DNA of 64,000 nucleotides from Desulfobacterales bacterium (GTDB taxonomy: Bacteria; Desulfobacterota; Desulfobacteria; Desulfobacterales; Desulfosalsimonadaceae), in assembly GCA_034520365.1 (NCBI GenBank), contig JAXHNP010000008.1, forward strand, positions 1 through 64,000, written 5' to 3'. The translations under genes and the position numbers were made by a program. Numbering within the stretch: position 1 is the first letter of the stretch; the number at the start of each line of letters is the position of its first letter. A model generated the notes under the pieces. It searched no databases. It had not been told where the DNA came from and worked only from the letters and a program-made list of their open reading frames with translations. Positions 17,349-26,028 of this stretch are shown piece after piece.

Positions 17349-18452
17349 TTATGTCTGGTTTTTCCGGCTGATAAGCGCCAGTGTCTCCACGTGATGGGTT
17401 TTTGGGAAAAAATCATAGGGAATGATCCGGTCAATGCCATATCCTGCATTTTCCAGTGCCGTAAGGTCCCGATTTAAGGTGCCGGCACTGCAGGAGAGGT
17501 AGGCGAGTTTATCCGGCCGGCATACTGACCCTATCCATTCACGGGTTTTTTGTTCAAGGCCGGTGCGCGGCGGGTTGGCAAATATATAGCGTTTGTTATG
17601 CGCCTCATTTATTGCTTCGGTTAACTGGGGCAGGCGGTGTTTGCAGGTCCCCCGGTAAATAACGGCCGCCGGCGCATTGTATACCGCGCATTCAATACTT
17701 TCCCCGCTTAACTCGACACCGAGCACACGGCTTGACTTTTCTGACCAGCGGGAGAGGCTTGCGCCGATGCCGGAATAAAGATCAAAAATGAGGTCTTTGC
17801 GTGTTGGGGTAAAAAAAGCTTCCGCCGCACACAGGGCCTGGGCGAAAAGGCCGGGAATCAGCTGCTGAAAAGCCGTGGGGCCGTAAAGAACGCCATTATT
17901 ATCCACGGATCGCGGCGTTCCCCATACCAGATCCCACCCGTTCTTGGCAAAAACGCGCCTGCCTGCGGATGGATGGCGGTGAATCCAGAGCCCTTCAACG
18001 CCGATTTTTTTTAATTGATCGATTAGATCCGGCAGAAGCCATTGCATAGCGGGCATCTCCCTGGTTTTCAGCACAAGCGTGATCTGGGCCCCGGACTGTG
18101 CATAATAGGCCATGGGAAATTCTGATGCCTGGGGCAGGGCAGGGGCCAGGCAGGCCATGGCATTTCTAACCCGGGGGCTGTGCACCGGGCAGTCAGGGAT
18201 GGGGATCACCTCATCGTGATGAAGCAGGCCGATATGCCACTGCTCATTTTCCCAGCGGGCTGACAGGCAGACCTTGTCCCGATAGCCCAGGTCCTCTCCT
18301 GCCGGCACCGCCTGTATCGACTGGATACAGTCCGTCCACCCGGCAAGTTTTTGCATTAGCCATAGCTGTTTCTGCTCCCTGCTTTGCCGTGCGGTTAAAT
18401 GCCGGTGGCCGCATCCCGGGCAGTTGTCCGGACAGGCGGGGCTGCTATGCAT
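17349..18452 (-). CDS. RumA/TrmA-family RNA uracil-5-methyltransferase
   Basis: A 367-residue class I methyltransferase of the 23S rRNA/tRNA (uracil-5)-methyltransferase family. The SAM site is FDLYSGIGASLSRW near residue 222, the NPPRTGL motif near residue 295, and the catalytic cysteine is in YLSCSAGTLNRDL near residue 322. Cysteines near the start (CPDNCPGC) and a later DCPVHS give four possible [4Fe-4S] ligands, as in RumA/RlmD. There is no N-terminal TRAM domain, so the protein is shorter than RlmD (about 430). The target base is not predictable. Confidence 0.85.
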   Translation of the reverse strand: MHSSPACPDNCPGCGHRHLTARQSREQKQLWLMQKLAGWTDCIQSIQAVPAGEDLGYRDKVCLSARWENEQWHIGLLHHDEVIPIPDCPVHSPRVRNAMACLAPALPQASEFPMAYYAQSGAQITLVLKTREMPAMQWLLPDLIDQLKKIGVEGLWIHRHPSAGRRVFAKNGWDLVWGTPRSVDNNGVLYGPTAFQQLIPGLFAQALCAAEAFFTPTRKDLIFDLYSGIGASLSRWSEKSSRVLGVELSGESIECAVYNAPAAVIYRGTCKHRLPQLTEAINEAHNKRYIFANPPRTGLEQKTREWIGSVCRPDKLAYLSCSAGTLNRDLTALENAGYGIDRIIPYDFFPKTHHVETLALISRKNQT

Positions 18453-18466
18453 AATGTTTTTCCCCG

Positions 18467-18496
18467 TCTTAATCTTACTCTTAATCTTACTCTTAC
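18467..18496. repeat. 6-bp tandem array, 5 units (TCTTAA/TCTTAC)
   Basis: Five hexads, TCTTAA and TCTTAC alternating, lie 15 bp upstream of the RumA-like start on the minus strand, where they read as purine-rich GTAAGA/TTAAGA. The array at 32328-32357 has the same units at a similar distance from a start codon. Confidence 0.85.
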
Positions 18497-18590
18497 TCCT
18501 GGCGTTTCAAAATCCGCTTTTAAATTGACGGGTTTTTGCTAAGCCGATACTATTTACCTAAATTGTATATCATTGCGGATAGTTTCTTTA

Positions 18591-18760
18591 CAACTCAATG
18601 CCATTAACTTAAGAGCGAAAATCGGCTCGGTTGTCATTTTGAGCGGCAGCGAGAAATCTTGTCATTGCATGATTTTTTTAAGATTTCTCGTCACTGTCGT
18701 TCCTCGAAATGACAGGGGCGGAATGTTAAAGTGAGTGACATTGGTTTACAACTTGAGTTG
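18591..18760. repeat. composite palindromic element (TGTCATTTCGAGGAACG family), copy 1
   Basis: The inner palindrome (18632-18714) runs from TGTCATTTTGAGCGGC to GTTCCTCGAAATGACA with AGAAATCTT/AAGATTTCT arms. The outer ends CAACTCAATGCCATTAACTT and AAAGTGAGTGACATTG form a second inverted repeat. Copies are at 20480-20548 and 56377-56528. No gene is supported in 18453-18792. Confidence 0.75.
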
Positions 18761-18792
18761 TCTGGATTTCAAATTCCGAAAGGAAAACAGCC

Positions 18793-20094
18793 ATGAGCGC
18801 GGACCGAATGCGGATTTCCACCGGCGTGAGCGAACTCGACCCTTTGCTCGGCGGGCTTTTGATCGGGGATAATGTGGTATGGTACGATGATGCGGGGAGT
18901 CTGGCCGCGGTTTTCACGCTTAATTTTATCCAATCCGCCGAAGCCCAGCACAAGCCGTTTATTTACGTGAGTTTTGACCGCTCCCCCCGAAATCTGATCG
19001 AAAAGCTGGGGCCGCTGGCCGACAATCCGCATCTGGCGATTCTGGACTGCTTTACCTATGGCAAGGGCAAGGGCGCGGATGTATTTCAAAGCTTTTATGA
19101 AGGCCGGGAAGCGCCGGGCTGTCAGTTAATCCCGGTGGAAGCCCCGCATGATCCGGAAGAGGTGATGGCGCACTTTCACCGGATTCGCTCGCAGGCTGAG
19201 GCGGATGTCCGGTTTGTTTTTGAGAGCCTCACCGGCATGCAGGAGCTATGGGCAGGGGAGGAGCAGATCAGCCGGTTTTATACCCATACCTGCCCGAGAT
19301 TGTATGAGTTAAACACCATCGGCTTCTGGATTATTGAAAAGGATGCGCATTCCAAGCGGCTGAAGGCCTCTATCAATCAGATCGCGCAGGTGGCCATTGA
19401 GTTGTCCTTAAAGCGCGGCAAAACTTCGCTTTCCGTATTAAAGGCGGAAAACCGGGAAATTGATGCGGTCAACACCCCCCATTACTATTGGACCAAGGGC
19501 TTGAGCATCACATTCAGCCCGGAGAAGCAGCGGGCAGCCGCGCAGGTTGATATTGGCGCCCGGGTACGCGATCTCCGAAGCAAACGAGGGATATCCCAAT
19601 CGGAGCTGGGAAAGCTTGTGGGGGTGACACCGAGCAACATCTCTCAGGTGGAAAGCAATCAGATTTATCCCTCGATCACTGCGCTTATGAAAATGGCGGA
19701 AATCCTTTCCGTGGAGGTTGGCGCTTTTTTTCAGGATAAGGCGGGGGAGGACAATGCCTGTGTATTTCAGGGAGCCGCTGCCACCGAGGTTCAGCTGCCG
19801 GATATGCCCAAGGATGCGCTTATCGTCAAACAGCTCACGCCCTTGGATTCGGGTGCCCGGGTTGAGGCGTATTTAATTGAGGTCCTGCCCGGAAAACTTC
19901 TGCCCGCCCATTTTTTTGTCCACAAGGGAGAAGAGTTCGGTTACCTGTTAAACGGAAAGCTTGAAGTCGCGTTCGGCGCCGCCAAAAGCTTCATGCGGGC
20001 GGGTGATATCATCCATTTGACAACCCGGATGCCCTCCCAGTGGCAAAATACGGGGACCGGTTCGGCCAAAGTGCTGTGGCTGAAGCTTTCTTAA
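18793..20094 (+). CDS. KaiC/RAD55-like domain fused to XRE HTH and cupin
   Basis: A 433-residue three-domain protein. Residues about 5-230 follow the KaiC/RAD55 RecA-like pattern (STGVSELDPLLGGLL), but the P-loop is replaced by YDDAGSLAA (residues 31-39), so ATP binding in the usual way is unlikely. Residues about 255-315 are an XRE-type helix-turn-helix (GISQSELGKLVGVTPSNISQ). Residues about 355-430 are a cupin (HKGEEFGYLLNGKLEVAFG). HTH-cupin proteins are usually ligand-responsive repressors; the degenerate ATPase may be a dimerisation or signal-input domain. It converges on a small gene and overlaps its end by four bases. Confidence 0.8.
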   Translation: MSADRMRISTGVSELDPLLGGLLIGDNVVWYDDAGSLAAVFTLNFIQSAEAQHKPFIYVSFDRSPRNLIEKLGPLADNPHLAILDCFTYGKGKGADVFQSFYEGREAPGCQLIPVEAPHDPEEVMAHFHRIRSQAEADVRFVFESLTGMQELWAGEEQISRFYTHTCPRLYELNTIGFWIIEKDAHSKRLKASINQIAQVAIELSLKRGKTSLSVLKAENREIDAVNTPHYYWTKGLSITFSPEKQRAAAQVDIGARVRDLRSKRGISQSELGKLVGVTPSNISQVESNQIYPSITALMKMAEILSVEVGAFFQDKAGEDNACVFQGAAATEVQLPDMPKDALIVKQLTPLDSGARVEAYLIEVLPGKLLPAHFFVHKGEEFGYLLNGKLEVAFGAAKSFMRAGDIIHLTTRMPSQWQNTGTGSAKVLWLKLS

Positions 20095-20294
20095 ACGGCC
20101 TCGGCAATGCTGAAGGTGATGGATTTGCCGTTTAGCCCCTCGATTTCCAGATAGGCCGTATCACCGGTCACCAATTCTTCCCGGATTAGCTCCAGGAAGC
20201 TTGAAAGTCCGGTTTTCCCATCTTCTGCGGCCACATCAGCGCTTGCTTTGATTGCATAATCATTGTCGATAAATGACATTTTGATCCGGTTCAT
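20091..20294 (-). CDS. small hypothetical protein, 67 residues
   Basis: A short acidic protein starting MNRIKMSFIDNDYAIKASAD. A good AGGAGG-type site (GGAGGCC) stands upstream of the ATG, and TATACT lies in the AT-rich DNA before it. It shows alternating hydrophobic/charged strands (TAYLEIEGLNGKSITFSIAE) but no known motif. It overlaps the end of the convergent KaiC-like gene by four bases. Coding status is likely; the function is unknown. Confidence 0.6.
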   Translation of the reverse strand: MNRIKMSFIDNDYAIKASADVAAEDGKTGLSSFLELIREELVTGDTAYLEIEGLNGKSITFSIAEAV

Positions 20295-20460
20295 TTCTTG
20301 GCCTCCTGTTTGTTAAGTATAGCTAATAATTTTTAATAAAATTAACATATAATTAATATTATCAAAAAGTTAGCTTTAATTAAAATATAACAAAAAAATG
20401 GCGGAGGTCAAGGCTTTTTTAAAAAAATTTTTTTAAGGAACTCGACAATATATCCTGTTA
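20295..20460. other. AT-rich intergenic island
   Basis: This stretch is almost pure A/T between 20310 and 20400 and contains GCTAA/TTAGC arms (about 20322 and 20373). It probably serves as the promoter region of the 67-residue gene. I see no reading frame or RNA gene in it. Confidence 0.4.
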
Positions 20461-20479
20461 TTCTATCTGTTAACGCAGT

Positions 20480-20548
20480 TGTCATTCCGAGGAACGCCAG
20501 TGACGAGGAATCTTTTTAAAAGATTTCTCGCTGTCGCTCGAAATGACA
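20480..20548. repeat. TGTCATTCCGAGGAACG palindrome, copy 2
   Basis: TGTCATTCCGAGGAACGCCA and its near-inverse CGCTGTCGCTCGAAATGACA flank AATCTTTTT/AAAAGATT arms. The sequence is closely similar to the inner parts of the elements at 18.6 and 56.4 kb, but the outer ends are not recognisable. Confidence 0.75.
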
Positions 20549-20577
20549 GTATGAACAGATTTTCAGGGCCTTTTTGA

Positions 20578-20622
20578 GTTACTTTATGCAAAAATGCCGC
20601 GGCGGCGGAATAGATCGCTTTT
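20578..20622 (+). repeat. dispersed 45-bp repeat, copy 2
   Basis: Reads GTTACTTTATGCAAAAATGC, then CGCGGCGGCGG and AATAGATCGCTTTT. Copy 3 at 38512 shares the preceding AGTATGAACAGA as well (here at 20549). Confidence 0.7.
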
Positions 20623-20640
20623 TGAGAATAAAAGACATCG

Positions 20641-20665
20641 GGGAAGGCTGAAGCCTTCCCTTTTT
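20641..20665. terminator. terminator hairpin downstream of metF
   Basis: A perfect nine-base stem, GGGAAGGCT/AGCCTTCCC, with a two-base loop is followed by five T on the plus strand and by CGATGTCTTTT on the minus strand. It lies 65 bp after the metF stop and probably ends the minus-strand MTHFR operon; it may also stop plus-strand read-through. Confidence 0.65.
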
Positions 20666-20729
20666 AAATGAGTCGGACCGAGGGGGCGAGGAGAAATTGG
20701 GCAATCATGCGTGCGGAACCGGATGGCCA

Positions 20730-21620
20730 TCAGGCGTTCAGGCCGGCGGCTTCCATAATCTCCGGAACCTTGTCTTCCTTGCCGATGGCCATGATGTGAA
20801 CACCGTGGCAGATGTTTTCCTCCCTGATCTGCCGGATCATCCTGCCGGCAATGGCAATGCCCTTGGCAAGTGCCCCGCCTTTAGGGGCTGAGGCCATCTC
20901 GTCGATCAGATTCTGGGGCACGGTAACGCCTGCCACATTCTTATTCATAAACCGCGCCATTGGGGCGGAGGTCAGAAGAATGACACCGGCCAGGATTTTG
21001 ACCGGAAACTGGCGGGCATAGTCCATAAACCGTTTAAAATTGTCCAGGTCATATACGGCCTGGGTCTGGATAAACTCAGCGCCCGCCTCAATCTTTTTTT
21101 CGAATTTAATGAGCTGCGGCTCTATCGGATTGGCCTCCGGGGTGACAATGGCGCCGGCGCAGAAGGACACGCCCCCGTCCAGTTCATTGCCCGCCATGTC
21201 TTTTCCGGATTCAAGACTTCGGATAGCGGCCACCAGCTGGCTGGAGTCCAGATCAAAGACCCCCTTGGCCTCCTTGTGGTCGCCCAGCATTACGGAATCG
21301 CCGGTCAGGCACAGCACGTTATGTATCCCGCGGCTTGAGGCAAACAAAAGATCCGCCTGAAGGGCCAGCCGGTTTCTGTCCCGGCAGGTCATCTGGAGGA
21401 TGGGCTCGCCGCCCATTTCCTTGACCATGAGAGCGCCGCCCAGGGAGGGAAAGCGCATCACGGAGCTCTGATGGTCTGTCACATTCATCGCATCGACTTT
21501 GTCTTTCAAGAGCTCTATGTGATGCCCCACTTTCTCAAGGTTGGTGCCTTTGCCGGGGGCGACTTCACAGGTAACGACGAATTTGCCCGAGTCCAGGGCT
21601 TTCTTAAATGCGGACGGCAT
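20730..21620 (-). CDS. metF: methylenetetrahydrofolate reductase catalytic subunit
   Basis: A 296-residue FAD-dependent MTHFR of TIM-barrel fold, reducing methylene-tetrahydrofolate to methyl-tetrahydrofolate. Landmarks are VTCEVAPGKGTN (catalytic Glu region, residues 16-27), NVTDHQSSVMR, QMTCRDRNRLALQ, the LCLTGD motif near residue 104 and FIQTQAVYDLDNF near residue 185. It is the last gene of the metF2 / fdhA-like / nuoE / nuoF-nfnB / metV run, as in acetogens, where MetF works with the zinc protein MetV. The 117-bp gap before it holds a heptad repeat array. Confidence 0.92.
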   Translation of the reverse strand: MPSAFKKALDSGKFVVTCEVAPGKGTNLEKVGHHIELLKDKVDAMNVTDHQSSVMRFPSLGGALMVKEMGGEPILQMTCRDRNRLALQADLLFASSRGIHNVLCLTGDSVMLGDHKEAKGVFDLDSSQLVAAIRSLESGKDMAGNELDGGVSFCAGAIVTPEANPIEPQLIKFEKKIEAGAEFIQTQAVYDLDNFKRFMDYARQFPVKILAGVILLTSAPMARFMNKNVAGVTVPQNLIDEMASAPKGGALAKGIAIAGRMIRQIREENICHGVHIMAIGKEDKVPEIMEAAGLNA

Positions 21621-21683
21621 GGTTAATTCTCCATTAATATATTAAAAATCAGTAACTCAAATTGCTTTTTCCACCAAACACGC

Positions 21684-21739
21684 AATACCTAACACCTAAT
21701 ACCTAATACCTAATACCTAATACCCAACACCCAACCCCT
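21684..21739. repeat. 7-bp tandem array, 8 units (AATACCT type)
   Basis: Eight heptads, AATACCT with variants AACACCT, AATACCC, AACACCC and AACCCCT. The array runs up to and over the last base of metV. The same unit is used at 51399-51426. Confidence 0.9.
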
Positions 21740-22382
21740 AAATATTAAATTTCCCGGGGCTCGGCTCGCCCAAATGGTTTCTCGGCTGCTGATAATGGCG
21801 CATGAGCTCCAGACGGCCGAGTTCATTCAATCGGTTGTATATCAGGGTCCAGGCACAGTCCTTGTCCGGATCGATTTCGCATTTGCCGTTGTTGGTGCCG
21901 CCGCACGGACCGTTGACCAGACCCTTGTGGCAGGCGGTCACCGGGCAGATGCCGCCGGTCTCGCCGATGACGCAGGTGCCGCACTGTTTGCAGATTTCAT
22001 TGAACTCGCCGTAGGCGGTTTCCTTGCCCACAAACAGGGTATCCAGTGCCGGGACGACAAATTTTTTGAGCTGCCGGGCGATGGTCTGCACCCCGTAGGC
22101 GCAGGTCATGATCAAAAGCGCCTCGGCCTGATTGAGCGGGGCTTTCAGCTCCTTTAGCATCTCGCCGGTTAAGTTGTCGCAGGCCACCGGCACCACCGTG
22201 GTGCCGGTGATGACTTTGCCCTTGGCCGAGAGTTTGTCCTTCATGGCGGCGACCTCCGGCTCCCCGCCGGTATGGGTCAGGGTCACGCAGGTGCCGCAGC
22301 CGATAATGAATAGGCGCCCGGCGTCTTCGAGCAGCCGGTCAATTTCTTCCTCGGATTTGGGCCGGGTAATGGAGCGGATCAT
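21738..22382 (-). CDS. metV: MetV, zinc-containing MTHFR partner subunit
   Basis: A 214-residue protein of the MTHFR C-terminal (MetV) family. Cysteines near residue 29 (GCGTCV), 68 (PVACDN) and 93 (MTCAYG) and the C-terminal cluster ICKQCGTCVIGETGGICPV / NGPCGG (about 128-165) are the family signature. MetV binds MetF in acetogenic bacteria and is needed for its activity. The start overlaps the upstream NuoF-NfnB fusion by four bases (ATGA), indicating tight coupling. Confidence 0.88.
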   Translation of the reverse strand: MIRSITRPKSEEEIDRLLEDAGRLFIIGCGTCVTLTHTGGEPEVAAMKDKLSAKGKVITGTTVVPVACDNLTGEMLKELKAPLNQAEALLIMTCAYGVQTIARQLKKFVVPALDTLFVGKETAYGEFNEICKQCGTCVIGETGGICPVTACHKGLVNGPCGGTNNGKCEIDPDKDCAWTLIYNRLNELGRLELMRHYQQPRNHLGEPSPGKFNI

Positions 22383-25300
22383 AGCTCGCTGTCCTCCTTT
22401 TCAAGATCACATCGCAGGCACCGCATGGCTTCAAAGTGGGCCTGCGCCGGGGTAAATCCCTTTTCAACCTCCCGGAAGTCGCGTACCCGCTCATCCGGAT
22501 TTTCAAATTCAACCGCGACGCGGCGTTTTTCTTCGGACGATTCCTCTTCCAGGGCAAGGCCCGTTTCCTGGGCCCGTTTGGTTTTCTCATCCGGCATATA
22601 GATCCGGGCCTTGTCACCGGCCAGGTATTTATCAATGGCCAGTGCCGCCCGCCGGCCGGAGGCGATGGCCCGGATAACATAGGTCGGGCCGGTGGTGAAA
22701 TCCCCGCCCGCGAACACCCCCGGCACATTGGTGGCCAGCGTATTCTCATCCACCATGAGGCTCCCCCAAAGGGCGCGCTCAAGCTGGCTGTCCTCAGGCA
22801 GAAACGACATGTCCGGGGCCTGGCCGATGGAGATGATGATATTGTCGGTTTCAATATACTGGTAATCGTTGATGTCGCATTCCGGGTTAAACTTGCCCTC
22901 CTGGTCAAATACGGCCAGGCAGCGGGTAAAGCTGATGCCGGTGACCTGGTTGTCTTCATGAAAAATCGCATCGGGTGCCCAGGCGGGGTTTAGGATCACC
23001 CCTTCATCAGCCGCCTCAATAATGTCTTTCTCCCAGGCCGGCATCTGGTCCCGGCTTTCCAGGCAGAAGAGCTGCACATGCTCTGAGCCGGCGCGAAGGG
23101 CTGTGCGGGCCACATCCAGGGCCACATTGCCGCCGCCGATAATCACGGTCCGACCGGAAAGGGGCATGGGTTTGCCGGTCCGCACGTCGCTTAAAAAATT
23201 CAGCCCGTAGTAGAGGCCTTCCACGCCTTCTTCCTCGCCGGGGATGCCGATGCGCTTGCTGGCCTGGGCGCCGGCGGCAAGGAATACGGCGCTGTAGCCC
23301 TCCTTCATGAGATCATTTAGGGTATGATTGGCGTCAATGGGAGAGTTATAATGAATGCTCACGCCCGCGTTTTTAATGTATTGAATCTCTTCTTCGATGA
23401 CCTGCCTTGGCAGCCGGAATTCCGGCACGGCAATGCCAAGCATACCGCCGGGTACGGGCTGGGCCTCGAAAACGGTGGCCTCATACCCCATTTCCGCCAG
23501 GAAGTAGGCGCAGGTAAGCCCAGCCGGTCCGGCCCCTACAACCGCCACTTTTTCATTCTTGGTCACGGGAAAGGGCTCCCGATCCGGGCCGACATTTTCA
23601 AAATACCAGTCCGAGGCAAAGCGCTTTAGCGATCGGATGGCCACCGGATCATCCAACTCCCCCCGCCGGCATTTGAACTCACAGGGATGGATGCAGATCC
23701 GGCCGCATACCGCCGGAAAGGGATTCCTCTCCCGGATAATCTCAACTGCATCTTCATAATTGCCGTTAGCGACCGCCGCCACATAGTTGGGCACATCAAT
23801 GCCTGCCGGACAGGCGTGCTGGCATGCGGAGATCACCATGGAGTCGCATACCGCCCCGGCGCATCGGTGTTCCTGAATATGGTCCCGGTATTCCTGCTCA
23901 AAGTATTTGAGCGTGGAAAGCGCCGGCTTGGGAGAGGCCTGACCGAGCCCGCACAGGGAGGCCTCGGATATGGTCTCGCCCAGCGCCTTGATGCTGTCAA
24001 TATCCTCAATACGGCCCTGGCCTAAAGAGATCCGGCTTAAGGTTTCCAGAAGCTGGGTGGTCCCCAGACGGCAGGGGGCGCATTTGCCGCAGGATTCGGA
24101 CTGGGTAAAGCTTAAGAAAAACCGGGCGATTTCCACCATGCAGTTGTTCTCGTCCATCACCACCATTCCGCCTGAGCCCATGATTGCGCCGACCCGCTGG
24201 ATGGTGTCATAGTCGATGGGGAGATTGATAAATTGGGCCGGCACGCAGCCGCCGGCCGGCCCGCCCATCTGGACGGCTTTAAACTGACGGCCTTTGGGAA
24301 TGCCCCCGCCGATGTCATAGATGACTTCCTTGATGGTAATCCCGATGGGCACCTCCACCAGGCCGGTGTTGTTGACTTTTCCGGCAAGGGAGAAGATTTT
24401 GGTGCCTTTGCTGTTTTCCGTGCCCACCTGGCCGTACCAATCCGCGCCGTTCTTTATGATCAGCGGCACATTGGCAAACGTTTCCACATTATTGATATTG
24501 GTTGGCTTCTCATCCAGGCCAGCCTGGGCGGGGAAGGGCGGCCGGGGCCGGGGCATGCCGCGTTTTCCCTCGATGGAGGCCATGAGCGCGGTCTCTTCCC
24601 CGCACACAAACGCGCCCGCCCCCATTTTAAGGGAGAGTTTAAAATTAACTCCCGTACCCAGAATGTTTTCACCCAAAAGCCCCAGGTTCTCCGCCTGCTC
24701 GATGGCAATGGTTAAATGCTCCACGGCAATGGGGTATTCCTCCCGGACATAGATGAAGCCGTATTCTGCGCCTATGGCATAGGCCGCCAGAAGCATTCCT
24801 TCGAGCACGGCATGCGGATCGCCTTCCAAAAGCGCGCGGTCCATAAACGCGCCGGGATCGCCTTCATCCGCGTTGCAGATCAAGTATTTCGGAAAATTTT
24901 CCGCCTGGCGGGCGAACCGCCATTTCAGCCCTGCGGGAAAGCCCGCCCCGCCCCGGCCCTTAAGCTTGGCGGCGATTACCTCTTCAATCACCCCCTCCGG
25001 GGTCATCTGGGATAGCGCTCTGACCAGGGCCTTGTATCCGTCCCCGGCAATGTAGTGCTCGATGCGGGTGGGATCGATCCGTCCGCAATGAGCCAGAATC
25101 CGACGCTCCTGGTTTTTGTAGAAGGGAATCTGATCCCGGTGGTAAATGAGCTGATGGGTCCGGGGGTCTTCGTACGCCAGGCGCTCGATCAGCTGCTTTT
25201 TCCGGATAGTCTGGCCGACGATCTCCGCTGCATCCTCCGGGGCAACCTCCTGGTACTGGACGCCCAAGGGCTCGATGGCGATCACAGGCGCCTTGGCACA

Positions 25301-25519
25301 GAAGCCGTGGCAGCCGGTTGAGCGGACATCCACTTCTTTTTCAAGCCCATGTCTGCGGACTTCATCCGAGAGCGCGCCGGCGACATCCGCGGCTCCGTAT
25401 GCCCGGCATCCGGTCATGCAGACGTGGATCTCCGTGCGTCCTTTTCCGGTATCCGCCAGAATTTTGTTGCGGAGCCATTCCAGCTGCCCGATGGATGTGA
25501 GTTTTTCAGATGCCATCAA
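22379..25519 (-). CDS. NuoF-like / NfnB-like (GltD-type) fusion flavoprotein
   Basis: A 1046-residue fusion. Residues about 20-110 are a thioredoxin-like [2Fe-2S] domain (CMTGCRAYGA, STGCHGFCAKAP). Residues about 140-470 are the NuoF core with FMN/NADH motifs GGRGGAGFPAGLKW-like and GAGAFVCGEETAL, then the N3-type cluster ESCGKCAPCRLG near 478. From about 560 a GltD/NfnB-type part starts with CQHACPAGIDVPNY, VCGRICIHPCEFKCRRG, the FAD motif VVGAGPAGLTCAYF (near 660) and the NAD(P) motif IGGGNVALD (near 795). NuoF domains oxidise NADH via FMN; NfnB flavins can bifurcate electrons. It overlaps nuoE and metV by four bases on each side. Inference: the electron-input hub of an MTHFR complex. Confidence 0.9.
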   Translation of the reverse strand: MMASEKLTSIGQLEWLRNKILADTGKGRTEIHVCMTGCRAYGAADVAGALSDEVRRHGLEKEVDVRSTGCHGFCAKAPVIAIEPLGVQYQEVAPEDAAEIVGQTIRKKQLIERLAYEDPRTHQLIYHRDQIPFYKNQERRILAHCGRIDPTRIEHYIAGDGYKALVRALSQMTPEGVIEEVIAAKLKGRGGAGFPAGLKWRFARQAENFPKYLICNADEGDPGAFMDRALLEGDPHAVLEGMLLAAYAIGAEYGFIYVREEYPIAVEHLTIAIEQAENLGLLGENILGTGVNFKLSLKMGAGAFVCGEETALMASIEGKRGMPRPRPPFPAQAGLDEKPTNINNVETFANVPLIIKNGADWYGQVGTENSKGTKIFSLAGKVNNTGLVEVPIGITIKEVIYDIGGGIPKGRQFKAVQMGGPAGGCVPAQFINLPIDYDTIQRVGAIMGSGGMVVMDENNCMVEIARFFLSFTQSESCGKCAPCRLGTTQLLETLSRISLGQGRIEDIDSIKALGETISEASLCGLGQASPKPALSTLKYFEQEYRDHIQEHRCAGAVCDSMVISACQHACPAGIDVPNYVAAVANGNYEDAVEIIRERNPFPAVCGRICIHPCEFKCRRGELDDPVAIRSLKRFASDWYFENVGPDREPFPVTKNEKVAVVGAGPAGLTCAYFLAEMGYEATVFEAQPVPGGMLGIAVPEFRLPRQVIEEEIQYIKNAGVSIHYNSPIDANHTLNDLMKEGYSAVFLAAGAQASKRIGIPGEEEGVEGLYYGLNFLSDVRTGKPMPLSGRTVIIGGGNVALDVARTALRAGSEHVQLFCLESRDQMPAWEKDIIEAADEGVILNPAWAPDAIFHEDNQVTGISFTRCLAVFDQEGKFNPECDINDYQYIETDNIIISIGQAPDMSFLPEDSQLERALWGSLMVDENTLATNVPGVFAGGDFTTGPTYVIRAIASGRRAALAIDKYLAGDKARIYMPDEKTKRAQETGLALEEESSEEKRRVAVEFENPDERVRDFREVEKGFTPAQAHFEAMRCLRCDLEKEDSEL

Positions 25520-26028
25520 TCCGCCTCCTTGGCTTCGCTGGATGATTCAGCCGGCTTTGGCTTTCGGTATTGATCCAGTATGGAGTTGACTTTGGGCGGG
25601 GTGAGCTTGCCGTAGTAATTTTTATTGACCATCATGGTGGGCGCCAGAAAACAGGCGCCCAGGCAGGCCACGGTCTCCAGGGTAAACTGGTAATCCGGGC
25701 TGGTCTCGCCTTCTTCCAGGCTGAGTTCCTTTTTCGTCATGCGCAGGATGCTGCGGGAGCCTTTGACGTGGCAGGCCGTGCCCCGGCAGACGCGCAGGAC
25801 ATAGCGTCCCTTGGGCTGCAGGGAAAAGCCCGCGTAAAAGGTGATCACGCCCTGGACCTGGGTGGGAAACATATTCATGGCCATGGCAATGGGCTCAATC
25901 GCCGCCGGCGGGATGTAGCCGCAAACCTCCTGCACTTCCTGGAGAAGCGGAATAAGCCCCCACTTCCGGCCCCGGTATTTATCGATGATGGCGGACAGCT
26001 CATTCCAGTCTATGGCTTTGGGTTCCAT
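25516..26028 (-). CDS. NuoE-like [2Fe-2S] subunit
   Basis: A 170-residue thioredoxin-like ferredoxin of the NuoE/HydC type. The cluster cysteines are in VCRGTACHVKGS (near residue 81) and ETVACLGACFLAPTMMVN (near 117). The N-terminal helical part (KYRGRKWGLIPLLQEVQEVC) is typical. NuoE normally transfers electrons between the NuoF flavin and larger iron-sulfur subunits. The stop overlaps the NuoF-NfnB start by four bases and the gene begins one base after the fdhA-like stop. Confidence 0.92.
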   Translation of the reverse strand: MEPKAIDWNELSAIIDKYRGRKWGLIPLLQEVQEVCGYIPPAAIEPIAMAMNMFPTQVQGVITFYAGFSLQPKGRYVLRVCRGTACHVKGSRSILRMTKKELSLEEGETSPDYQFTLETVACLGACFLAPTMMVNKNYYGKLTPPKVNSILDQYRKPKPAESSSEAKEAD

